In this document: piece by piece, positions 1 to 6,142 of the stretch
How the letters are laid out: every line of letters starts with the position of its first letter
Numbering within the stretch: the stretch's first letter is position 1
DNA from: Acidiferrobacter sp.
GTDB taxonomy: Bacteria > Pseudomonadota > Gammaproteobacteria > Acidiferrobacterales > Acidiferrobacteraceae
Direction: 5' to 3'
Length of the DNA: 13,053 nt
Assembly: GCA_027335965.1 (NCBI GenBank)
Contig: DAHWGZ010000037.1
Location: 1 to 13,053 of the forward strand
Program-made: the position numbers and the translations under genes
The notes under the pieces: generated by a model
Database searches by the model: none
Seen by the model: only the letters and a program-made list of their open reading frames with translations
Told to the model about the DNA's origin: nothing

Positions 1-2
1 AC

Positions 3-92
3 CCGCCCGAAGGCCGCGCGAGCATCGCGTACGCGATCGCCGACTGGATCAAGACCATAGTAGAGGATGCAAGCGGTTTCGGTATAGGATAG
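3..92 (+). CDS. 3' end of an unknown upstream gene (partial)
   Basis: An open frame enters from the left edge and stops at TAG 90-92. It gives 29 residues that include ASIAYAIADWIKTIVED, followed by a glycine-rich tail. Its codons almost all end in G or C up to about position 55, which is the pattern of the core genes of this window and unlike the next two genes. That supports real coding sequence. The fragment is too short to name a family, and I do not recognise it. It ends about 37 bases before the MNT gene start, so the MNT promoter probably lies within or just after it. Confidence 0.45.
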   Translation, partial: PPEGRASIAYAIADWIKTIVEDASGFGIG

Positions 93-128
93 AATGTCTA
101 TAAAACACCGACAAGGAAGGGTGTGGAA

Positions 129-470
129 ATGGAGAAGCGCCTTGATCCAAATACAGAAGCGGCCGTCCGACGCTTTCTCGCCTTGATAGCCAGTCGCTAC
201 GAGATGGCGGGCGCCATTGTCTATGGCAGTCGGGCGCGTGGTACGCATCACCCGGATAGCGATGCCGATGTCGCAGTCCTCCTAAGTGGTGTGCATCAAC
301 GATTCTTGCCAACCAAGCTCACGATGGCGGATGTGGCTTACGATGTGCTGCTGGAAACCGGCATCGCCATCTCGCCGCTGCCGATATGGCTTGACGAATG
401 GGAGCACCCGGAGAGCTATTCCAATCCCGCCTTGCTCCGGAATATCGCCCAAGAGGGGGTTCGTCTGTGA
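129..470 (+). CDS. MNT-domain nucleotidyltransferase, antitoxin of a MNT/HEPN module
   Basis: This 113-residue protein is a minimal nucleotidyltransferase. The core motif GS-x10-DxD is intact: G33-S34 in YGSRARG, then D45-A-D47 in SDADVAV. In characterised MNT/HEPN toxin-antitoxin pairs such as MntA/HepT, the MNT protein neutralises its HEPN ribonuclease by transferring AMP to it. The ATG at 129 is preferred over the GTG at 123 because the purine tract AAGGAAGG (113-120) lies 8 bases from the ATG but only 2 from the GTG. The stop codon overlaps the GTG start of the next frame (GTGA, 467-470), the usual arrangement for this gene pair. Third codon positions are visibly less GC-rich than in the cyo genes, which suggests acquired DNA. 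The family call is firm; the toxin-antitoxin role is inferred from the pairing. Confidence 0.87.
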   Translation: MEKRLDPNTEAAVRRFLALIASRYEMAGAIVYGSRARGTHHPDSDADVAVLLSGVHQRFLPTKLTMADVAYDVLLETGIAISPLPIWLDEWEHPESYSNPALLRNIAQEGVRL

Positions 471-899
471 ACGGTGTATTGACGCCGCAAAGTTTGATGA
501 CGAAAGCGGGATCAAGCCTGTGCGTCGGCTCGCGCTCTGCTCGATTTTGGCGATGTGGACGGCGCCTGCAATCGCGCCTACTGCGCCATGTTCGACGCAG
601 ATCGTGCGGCCTTACTGGCCTCCAACGCTCCTGTTAAGCCTGACATTGGCAAGACCCACCGCGGTCTTATCAGTGCCTTTGGTGACCATCTGATCAAGAA
701 CGGGCCGATCTCCAAAGACATGGGGCGACTCTTGAACAGCGCGGAGGAAATCCGTTTGGTTGCCGATTACACGGGCGACTCCGTGGAGCGGGGCGATGCG
801 CAGGAGATGGTAAAACAAGCCGAAGCCTTCGTGACCACCATGCGAGCCCACTTCATGCCGAAGGACTCGCATAATAACAACCACGGAATGACACCATGA
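467..899 (+). pseudogene. HEPN-domain protein (toxin partner of the MNT gene), frameshifted
   Basis: The frame starting at GTG 467 reads VNGVLTPQSLMTKAGSSL and then becomes unrelated. A second frame picks up at 522 with ASARALLDFGDVDGACNRAY and runs to TGA 897-899. Dropping one base around 519-521 (CTGTGCG read as CTGGCG) joins them into a continuous protein of about 143 residues, normal for a HEPN-domain partner of an MNT protein. Recognisable parts are the NRAYCAMFDA helix, the KTHRGLISAFGDHL segment, the acidic AEEIRLVADY segment, and a C-terminal helix ending in MRAHF. The second frame has no good start upstream of GTG 555, so intact toxin is unlikely to be made. A sequencing error or programmed slippage cannot be excluded from one sequence. 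HEPN proteins of this type act as RNases or RNA-binding partners. Confidence 0.85.
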
Positions 900-1092
900 C
901 AAAATCTCCTCCGTCGCCCGCGCGCGCAACCGGTTTGCTGAACACCTAAAACCCTTTTACTGGAAACCGCACTTCTGGCATCGCGCTTATTATGTAGGCA
1001 GCGTCGGTGGCGCCACGCTGGAGACCGTGCGGCGTTACGTGGAGAGCCAAGGGACCAAGGAAACACCGCGCAAGGGCAAGCAGCCTGCTTGA
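892..1092 (+). pseudogene. IS200/IS605-family transposase TnpA, C-terminal remnant
   Basis: The frame after the TGA at 889-891 encodes about 66 residues ending at TGA 1090-1092. The segment HFWHRAYYVGSVGGA followed by TLETVRRYVESQG is characteristic of the C-terminal part of the single-strand Y1 transposases of the IS200/IS605 family. The helix with RRYVESQ is where the catalytic tyrosine of these enzymes is expected. The N-terminal half, including the HUH metal-binding motif, is missing: upstream sequence is the HEPN gene and there is no start codon in frame. The homology begins within a few bases of the HEPN stop, so the element is truncated at its 5' side. It cannot encode an active transposase. 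A long imperfect hairpin follows the stop codon directly. Confidence 0.78.
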
Positions 1093-1123
1093 CCCCCTCC
1101 TGGCCTTACGGCCCAGGAAGGGG
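1093..1123 (+). repeat. Imperfect hairpin directly after the tnpA remnant
   Basis: Bases 1093-1103 pair with 1113-1123 in an 11-bp stem with one C/A mismatch (1097/1119), and the CC/GG in the loop can extend it with a bulge. IS200/IS605 elements carry subterminal imperfect palindromes that TnpA recognises, so this may be the right end of the remnant element. It could also act as a transcription terminator, but no run of T follows it. Confidence 0.5.
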
Positions 1124-1540
1124 AATGCGCGGGGGAATGTTCAAGCGCAAACCCGATGCCCGTGATTCGCATGTTCTGCCGCGCCCTGGAGATACCGGCC
1201 AGTATCCCGTGTGCGCAGCCCTTTCCGGATCTCACTCGCCGGCTGAGCGATCGTCATGCCTTTCGAGAGTCTAATGAGGGTCGCTGGCGTCCAGCGCCCA
1301 AGACGGTGACTGAAAGCTAGCGTCCCGGCCATTGCCTCGCGCACGATGCGTCTTGCTGAATGCCACACACAAGACCCGCGCATATGGAGGCCATGGCAAG
1401 AGCGGCGGCCATCCGCGCTTCGGCGTCAAGGCCAATTGCAGGGGCGCGCGTGGGCCGCGGGACTGCGGGCGGCCGTTTCGCAACCATCCGCGGATCTTTC
1501 GTAAAGCTCGTGGATGTATCGAAACAAACGTCCTGGCCCG

Positions 1541-1621
1541 ATGTCGGGGCGGGCGCGTGGAGGCGTCTCTCGGCCCCCCGAGGGGGCCGCGGGGGGTGTC
1601 GAAGCGCAAGGCCCCCGACAT
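1541..1621 (+). ncRNA. Possible structured RNA element (nested inverted repeats)
   Basis: ATGTCGGGG (1541-1549) is the perfect reverse complement of CCCCGACAT (1613-1621). Inside it lies a 7-bp stem with a three-base loop: GGCCCCC (1572-1578) pairs with GGGGGCC (1582-1588). A second GGCCCCC at 1610-1616 could pair with the same GGGGGCC, giving two exclusive folds. It does not match the tmRNA, RNase P RNA, SRP RNA or 6S consensus as I know them. High GC makes chance pairing likely, so this is a candidate only. Confidence 0.3.
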
Positions 1622-1721
1622 TTCTCCCAAGGGTCGCAAGTGGCCCGGCGCTCCAGGCCTCGTCGTTGCGCGTTTCTCGCCGCGGCCGCGGATTCGCCAT
1701 CGGAAATGTTTCCGGTGGGAC

Positions 1722-1749
1722 CCGATATATGGATGCATCGGCTTTTTTT
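1722..1749 (+). terminator. Putative intrinsic terminator upstream of cyoA
   Basis: CCGAT (1722-1726) pairs with ATCGG (1737-1741), and C plus seven T's (1743-1749) follows at once. The stem is short (5 bp), but the T run is the only one of its kind in the window. A second small hairpin (1701-1714) sits just before it. It may end a short transcript from the region 1330-1720, or act as an attenuator for cyo if transcription starts upstream. Confidence 0.45.
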
Positions 1750-1772
1750 ATGGGGGCCGTGGCCAAATCTGC

Positions 1773-1802
1773 TTGGCGTTTTGCGAATTCGCATATTATT
1801 AT
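1773..1802 (+). promoter_or_regulatory. Candidate cyo promoter with internal palindrome
   Basis: TTGGCG (1773-1778) and TATTAT (1797-1802) are spaced by 18 bases in the only AT-rich stretch upstream of cyoA. The perfect palindrome TGCGAATTCGCA (1782-1793) lies between them, where a repressor or other regulator could bind. The distance to the cyoA start is about 78 bases. The -35 match is only moderate, so the exact start site is uncertain. Confidence 0.35.
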
Positions 1803-1879
1803 ATGAGCAGATGATGTATAGGGGCCCGCCGCATGGGGCTCTTATCGTTCGCCCAGGGAAATACTCGGGAGGCGTTACC

Positions 1880-2842
1880 ATGCTGGCTAGGCGGTACGAT
1901 ACGATTGCACGCAGGATAGGGCATCTCGCCCGGTCCCTAGTTCCCTTCTCCCTGATGCTTCTTTCCGGTTGTTCCGCCCACGGCCTTTCCCGGCAATTCC
2001 TCATTTTCCGGCCCGCGGGGCCGCTGTCGGCGGCCGATCTGCGATTCACGATCCTCGATGTCGCGGTCATGCTGGGCATCATCGTCCCCACCGCGATCCT
2101 CACCGCCTACTTCCTGCTGCGCTATCGCAAGACCAATACCAACGCCGCCTACGACCCGCACTGGTCTCATTCGAATCTCATAGAACTGGTGGTATGGGCG
2201 ATCCCGCTGCTCACCGTGGCGATGCTCGGCTACGAGTCCTATCAGGGGACCTATGCGGTCAATCCCTATGACCCGCGCATGATCAATGCCAAGACCACAT
2301 CGGCCGCAAAGCCCGGGCCCGCGCCCCTGGAAGTGGATGTCATCACCACCGACTGGCAATGGCTGTTCGTCTACCCAAAGCAGCACATCGCCACCGCCAA
2401 CAAGCTCGTGATCCCGCGCGGGAGGCCGGTGGTGTTCCGAATGACCTCGGCCACCGTCGTGAACGACTTCTTCATACCCAACCTGGCGGGCATGATCGAC
2501 ATCATGCCCGGCATGCGCACAAAGCAGGTGCTGGTCGCCGACAAGCTCGGGCTATACAAGGGCTATTCCGCGAACTTCAGCGGCGGCGGCTTTTCGTGGA
2601 TGGGTTTCAAGACGCACGTCGTGAGCGCCGCGCGCTTTAGGCATTGGACGCAGTCGATCCAGAAGTCTCCGCAACACATGGATTATGCGCAGTTCAACCA
2701 ATTCGCCGCGCCCACGAAGAACATCGATGGCAAGACCTACGCGTTCTCGCATGTCCACGCGCGCCTCTTCGATCAGGTGATCAAGGGGGTGCTCGATGGC
2801 AAGGTCTATACCACGCGCATGCCGCCGCCTGGAGCCGCCTAG
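1880..2842 (+). CDS. cyoA: Cytochrome bo3-type quinol oxidase subunit II
   Basis: This is the 320-residue subunit II of a heme-copper quinol oxidase (E. coli CyoA has 315). The N-terminus is a lipoprotein signal with lipobox L28-S-G-C31. Two membrane helices follow (about 57-81 and 100-118), then a periplasmic cupredoxin domain from about 148. The domain carries the CyoA hallmarks VNDFFIPNLAGMI (194-206) and SANFSGGGFSWMGFK (230-244). The cysteines and other CuA ligands of cytochrome c oxidase subunit II are absent there, so the electron donor is quinol and not cytochrome c. The ATG at 1880 is chosen because GGGAGG (1867-1872) lies 7 bases upstream and it gives a proper lipoprotein signal; the frame is open further upstream, but that sequence is low-complexity. 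First gene of the oxidase operon, 78 bases before cyoB. Confidence 0.95.
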   Translation: MLARRYDTIARRIGHLARSLVPFSLMLLSGCSAHGLSRQFLIFRPAGPLSAADLRFTILDVAVMLGIIVPTAILTAYFLLRYRKTNTNAAYDPHWSHSNLIELVVWAIPLLTVAMLGYESYQGTYAVNPYDPRMINAKTTSAAKPGPAPLEVDVITTDWQWLFVYPKQHIATANKLVIPRGRPVVFRMTSATVVNDFFIPNLAGMIDIMPGMRTKQVLVADKLGLYKGYSANFSGGGFSWMGFKTHVVSAARFRHWTQSIQKSPQHMDYAQFNQFAAPTKNIDGKTYAFSHVHARLFDQVIKGVLDGKVYTTRMPPPGAA

Positions 2843-2846
2843 TTCT

Positions 2847-2867
2847 CAGGTCCGCGCGATGGACCTG
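2847..2867 (+). repeat. Hairpin in the cyoA-cyoB gap
   Basis: CAGGTCC (2847-2853) and GGACCTG (2861-2867) form a perfect 7-bp inverted repeat with a 7-base loop, starting 5 bases after the cyoA stop. No T run follows. It could influence processing or stability of the operon mRNA and thus the CyoA:CyoB ratio; that role is inference. Confidence 0.5.
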
Positions 2868-2920
2868 GCCGGTCGTGGTGCGTCGCTCAGTGTTTCTCGC
2901 TTAAAGAGGAGTGTCCGATT

Positions 2921-5002
2921 ATGGTGAACGTGCAAGGACCCTGGAGCCCGCTCATCGGGCGTTTATCGCTCGGGGCGATCCCGGACAACCCCATTATCGC
3001 CGGGGCCTTCGTGTTCTCCGCCGTGCTCGGGGCGATCGTGCTCGCTTACCTGACCTTCGGACACAAGTGGGCCTATCTGTGGCGCGAGTGGCTGACCACG
3101 GTCGATCACAAGAAGATCGGGGTCATGTACATCCTGATCGGGCTCGTGATGCTGTTTCGCGGCTTCATCGATGCCCTGATGATGCGCACCCAGCAGGTGC
3201 TCGCCTGCGGACCGCATTCGCCGGGCTTCCTCGGGGCCGCGCACGGTTATCTGCTGCCCTACCACTTCGACCAGATCTACAGCGCGCACGGGACCATCAT
3301 GATCCTGTTTGCCGCCACCCCGATCCTGGTCGGGCTCATGAACGTCATCGTGCCCTTGCAGATCGGCGCGCGCGACATGGCGTTTCCCTATCTCAACGCG
3401 CTTGGGCTGTGGCTCACCGCGGTGGGCGCGGCGCTCATCATGCTGTCGCTGTTTCTGGGGGATTTCTCGCATGCCGGGTGGGTCGGGCTCACGCCCTTGA
3501 CCGAGATCCCCTACAGCCCCGGGGTGGGCGTGGATTACTGGATGTGGGCGATCCAGATATCGAGTGTCGGCACGACCTTGGGCGCCGCCAATCTCATCGC
3601 CACCATCATCAAGATGCGCGCCCCGGGCATGACCTGGTCGCGTCTGCCGATCTTCACGTGGACTGCGCTTAGCACCAACATCATAGCGCTCACCTCGTTC
3701 CCGGTCCTTGGCGTGGCGTTGGCTTTGCTCGGCGCCGACCGCTACTTCGGGACGCACTTCTTTACCGCCGGGCTTGGCGGCAACCTCATGCTGTACTCCG
3801 ATCTCTTTTGGATCTGGGGCCACCCGGAGGTGTACTTCGTGATCCTGCCGGCGTTCGGCATGATGTCGGAGATCATCCCGACCTTTGCCGAGAAGCCGCT
3901 CTTTGGCTACGCGACCATGGTGGCGGCGAGTTTTGCCATCGCCGGGGTATCCTGGTCGGTGTGGCTGCATCACTTCTTCACCATGGGCGCGGGGCCGCAG
4001 GTCAACACGTTCTTTAGCGTCGCCACCATGGTGGTGGGGATCCCCACGGGCGTGAAGGTCTTCAACTGGGCGTTCACGGTCTATCGCGGGCGCACGCGCT
4101 TCGATACCCCCATGCTGTGGGCGGTCGGCGCGCTCTTCATGCTGCTCTTGGGCGGTCTGACCGGCATGATGCTGGCGATGCCGCCCGTCAACTACAGCGT
4201 CCATAACAGCGTGTTCGTGGTTGCGCATTTCCACACCATGCTGATGGTGGTGATCTACGGCATCATGGGGGCCGTGACCTTCTGGTTCCCGAAGGTCTTT
4301 GGCTTCAAGCTGAACGAGGCCCTTGGCAAGCGCTTCTTCTGGTACTTCACCGCCGGGACCATCATGGTGTTCATCCCCATGTACACCTCGGGCTTCATGG
4401 GCATGACCCGGCGCCTGGACTATCTCTCCAATCCGGCGCTGCTGCCCTTCGAGGTCGCCGAGGAGATCGGCATCGGGCTCTACATGGTGTCGATCTATTA
4501 CTTCGTGCGCCAGCTCTATGTGAGCATCCGCGATCGCGCGAGCGAGCGCGTGGGCGCCGATGCCTGGGGCAGCGCGCGCACGCTCGAGTGGCTGACGCCC
4601 TCGCCTGTGCCGTTCTACAACTATGCCGTGACCCCGCGCGTGCATGCCCGCGATGAGCTCGTGTGGCGCCGCGAGCAGGGGCTCGAGGGGGCGAAGATCG
4701 CCCACTACGAGGACATCCCCATGCCCAAGAACACGGCGGTGCCGCTCGTCATCGGCGCCTTCGCCCTGGGGCTCGGTTTCGGGCTCGTATGGCGGATATG
4801 GTGGCTCACCGACGCGTCCTTGCTCGCCATCATCCTGACCGTGATCGCGCGCTCCTTCGTGCGCGAGACGGACTATGTGGTGAAGGCGGACCTCGTGCAG
4901 GAGACGGAGCGGCGGCTCGCCGGCAACGCGCCGGGGGCGTCGCGCGAGGACGAGGCCCGCGGTGGCATCGACGTGTTCCGCCCGCGGGAGTCGAATTCCT
5001 GA
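2921..5002 (+). CDS. cyoB: Cytochrome bo3-type quinol oxidase subunit I (catalytic)
   Basis: This 693-residue catalytic subunit (E. coli CyoB 663) reduces oxygen to water and pumps protons across the inner membrane. The visible residues are: H123 and H438 for the low-spin heme, H436 for the high-spin heme, H301, H350 and H351 for CuB, Y305 for the His-Tyr crosslink in GHPEVY, D152 and E303 of the D-channel, and K379 of the K-channel. The quinol-site residues of E. coli (R71, D75, H98, Q101) have counterparts R80, D84, H115 and Q118, so this is a quinol oxidase. Between D84 and H115 there are 8 more residues than in E. coli. An extra N-terminal helix and C-terminal helices typical of CyoB are present. 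AGAGGAG (2905-2911) precedes the ATG by 9 bases. Confidence 0.98.
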   Translation: MVNVQGPWSPLIGRLSLGAIPDNPIIAGAFVFSAVLGAIVLAYLTFGHKWAYLWREWLTTVDHKKIGVMYILIGLVMLFRGFIDALMMRTQQVLACGPHSPGFLGAAHGYLLPYHFDQIYSAHGTIMILFAATPILVGLMNVIVPLQIGARDMAFPYLNALGLWLTAVGAALIMLSLFLGDFSHAGWVGLTPLTEIPYSPGVGVDYWMWAIQISSVGTTLGAANLIATIIKMRAPGMTWSRLPIFTWTALSTNIIALTSFPVLGVALALLGADRYFGTHFFTAGLGGNLMLYSDLFWIWGHPEVYFVILPAFGMMSEIIPTFAEKPLFGYATMVAASFAIAGVSWSVWLHHFFTMGAGPQVNTFFSVATMVVGIPTGVKVFNWAFTVYRGRTRFDTPMLWAVGALFMLLLGGLTGMMLAMPPVNYSVHNSVFVVAHFHTMLMVVIYGIMGAVTFWFPKVFGFKLNEALGKRFFWYFTAGTIMVFIPMYTSGFMGMTRRLDYLSNPALLPFEVAEEIGIGLYMVSIYYFVRQLYVSIRDRASERVGADAWGSARTLEWLTPSPVPFYNYAVTPRVHARDELVWRREQGLEGAKIAHYEDIPMPKNTAVPLVIGAFALGLGFGLVWRIWWLTDASLLAIILTVIARSFVRETDYVVKADLVQETERRLAGNAPGASREDEARGGIDVFRPRESNS

Positions 5003-5055
5003 GTCGGGACGCGGGGCGGACATCCATGGTTTGGCAGAGAAGGCGAGGATAGGCG

Positions 5056-5685
5056 ATGGCGACGGCAAGCGGTGGCATGGATTCGGCGGCTGACGGTCTC
5101 TGGGAGGCCCATTATCACCACGATGTGATGGCGACGCGCACGCTCGGTTTCTGGCTTTATATGCTGAGCGACGCCATGATTTTCGCGGGCCTGTTCGCGG
5201 CCTACGGGGTGCTGAGCCACGGCTACAACGCCGCCGGCGGACCGACCCTCCACGCCCTGGTGAACCCCTTGTCGGCCTACGGCGAGACCTTGGCGGTGTT
5301 CACGAGCGTGCTCGCCTATGGCGGCGCGATGGTGGCGCTGAAGCACAATAGCCGCACCGGGGTCCTTTTCGGGCTGGGCGCGGCGTTCATCCTGGGCACG
5401 GTCTTTCTGGGTCTCGAGGTTCAGGATTTCGCGCAGCTCTTCCACGCCGGCATCTATCCCCAGGACAGCGGCTATCTGTCGGCCTTTTTCGCGCTGGTCA
5501 TGACCCATGGCCTGCACATGGCCTTCGGGCTTTTGTGGATGGCGGTGATGTTCGTCCAGGTGGGCACCCAGGGCTTTACCGACAAGACCGTCTACCGACT
5601 CTTGAACCTGAAGGTCTTCTGGCACTTTCAGGCGGTCATCTGGGTGCTGGTGTTCACCTTTGTCGATCTGCGAGGATTGCTGTAA
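5056..5685 (+). CDS. cyoC: Cytochrome bo3-type quinol oxidase subunit III
   Basis: The 209-residue protein (E. coli CyoC 204) is the five-helix subunit III, which stabilises subunit I and helps sustain proton pumping. Recognisable segments are GFWLYMLSDAMIFAGLFAAY (31-50), the ETLAVFTSVLAYGGAM helix, GLEVQDF with its conserved glutamate, GYLSAFFALVMTHGLHM, and FWHFQAVIWVLVFTFV near the C-terminus. The ATG at 5056 follows a GAGG (5045-5048) by 7 bases; the gap to cyoB is 53 bases. Its TAA stop shares one base with the cyoD start (TAATG), so the two genes are translationally coupled. Confidence 0.96.
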   Translation: MATASGGMDSAADGLWEAHYHHDVMATRTLGFWLYMLSDAMIFAGLFAAYGVLSHGYNAAGGPTLHALVNPLSAYGETLAVFTSVLAYGGAMVALKHNSRTGVLFGLGAAFILGTVFLGLEVQDFAQLFHAGIYPQDSGYLSAFFALVMTHGLHMAFGLLWMAVMFVQVGTQGFTDKTVYRLLNLKVFWHFQAVIWVLVFTFVDLRGLL

Positions 5686-6035
5686 TGGCTCACGATGCCC
5701 ATGATCCCTTGAAGCATCCCGAGGTCCAGCTGGCTAGCGGCCGGGCCTATGGGACGGCGTTTCTCATCGCCGTCATCCTCATGACGGTGGCGCTGTATAT
5801 CGCGCGACACCCGGCGACCGTGCCCCATGCCATGCTCGCGCTGTCGGGCCTGGCGGCGCTCGTGGCGGCGGTCCAGCTGGTGTTGTTGCTGCACCTCAAC
5901 GCGTCGTCGACCCAGCGCTGGATGACCGTGTCATTCGTGCTGGCCTTTCCGCTGTTCGTGATCGCCGTGGGGCTTAGTATGTGGATGTTCCAGTCCCTGG
6001 ATGCGCGCACCATGCTCATGGGGCTCATGCATTAA
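5685..6035 (+). CDS. cyoD: Cytochrome bo3-type quinol oxidase subunit IV
   Basis: The 116-residue protein (E. coli CyoD 109) is the small subunit IV with three membrane helices: roughly 23-39, 46-69 and 79-100. The pattern of a His-rich soluble N-terminus, then AYGTAFLIAVILMTVALYI, then QLVLLLHLN at the end of the second helix fits the COX4/CyoD family. It assists CuB binding and assembly of subunit I in E. coli. The start overlaps the cyoC stop by one base (TAATG at 5683-5687). The same frame is open upstream inside cyoC, but that part is only an alternate-frame reading of cyoC. Confidence 0.94.
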   Translation: MAHDAHDPLKHPEVQLASGRAYGTAFLIAVILMTVALYIARHPATVPHAMLALSGLAALVAAVQLVLLLHLNASSTQRWMTVSFVLAFPLFVIAVGLSMWMFQSLDARTMLMGLMH

Positions 6036-6073
6036 ATATCAGAGGTATTAGGCCGGGTGGGCCGCAAGGTGGC

Positions 6074-6106
6074 GGGGTGTTGGTTTAATACCCCTCTTGC
6101 GGTATT
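6074..6106 (+). promoter_or_regulatory. Two mutually exclusive hairpins in the cyoD-orf gap
   Basis: GGGGTGTT (6074-6081) pairs with AATACCCC (6087-6094) in an 8-bp stem with one G-U pair and a five-base loop. The AATACC in that stem can pair instead with GGTATT at 6101-6106, and another GGTATT occurs at 6044-6049. Competing stems of this kind can tune read-through or translation of the next gene. The gap is 107 bases, longer than the other gaps of the operon. Function is inferred only. Confidence 0.35.
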
Positions 6107-6142
6107 GTCCGCGTGCAGCCCCGGTGGGCCGACGAGGAGGAT

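Larger units (their letters stand above)
1093..1879. other. Gene-free region before the cyo operon
   Basis: I find no convincing coding sequence in this 787-base stretch. The longest open frames on both strands are low-complexity Arg/Ala/Pro/Gly translations that overlap one another, as expected in GC-rich non-coding DNA. A 54-codon frame at 1156-1320 has no recognisable homology. The region holds the IS-like hairpin at 1093-1123, nested inverted repeats at 1541-1621, a perfect 12-bp palindrome CCGCGGCCGCGG at 1680-1691, a small hairpin CGGAAA-TG-TTTCCG at 1701-1714, a terminator-like hairpin at 1722-1749 and an AT-rich promoter-like patch at 1773-1820. Confidence 0.6.

Noticed and set aside
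1156..1320. A 54-codon frame after the tnpA remnant
   Set aside because: It is in the same frame as the remnant and reads plausibly, but there is no ribosome-binding site or recognisable homology, and it is too short to support.
1360..1806. A 148-codon plus-strand frame before cyoA
   Set aside because: It is Arg/Ala/Gly-rich, overlaps equally long frames on both strands and crosses the terminator-like hairpin, so it is probably chance in GC-rich non-coding DNA.
1514..1879. A longer N-terminus for CyoA starting at 1514
   Set aside because: The frame is open, but the added 122 residues are low-complexity, and they would bury the lipoprotein signal that begins at the well-placed ATG 1880.
2963..5068. 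A 701-codon open frame on the minus strand opposite cyoB
   Set aside because: It mirrors cyoB and is rich in His, Arg, Glu and Gly, as expected from the antisense of a GC-rich membrane-protein gene. It has no family features.
1880..6035. Reading the oxidase as an aa3-type cytochrome c oxidase (coxBACD)
   Set aside because: Subunit II lacks the CuA cysteines, and subunit I has all four quinol-site residues, so it is a quinol oxidase.
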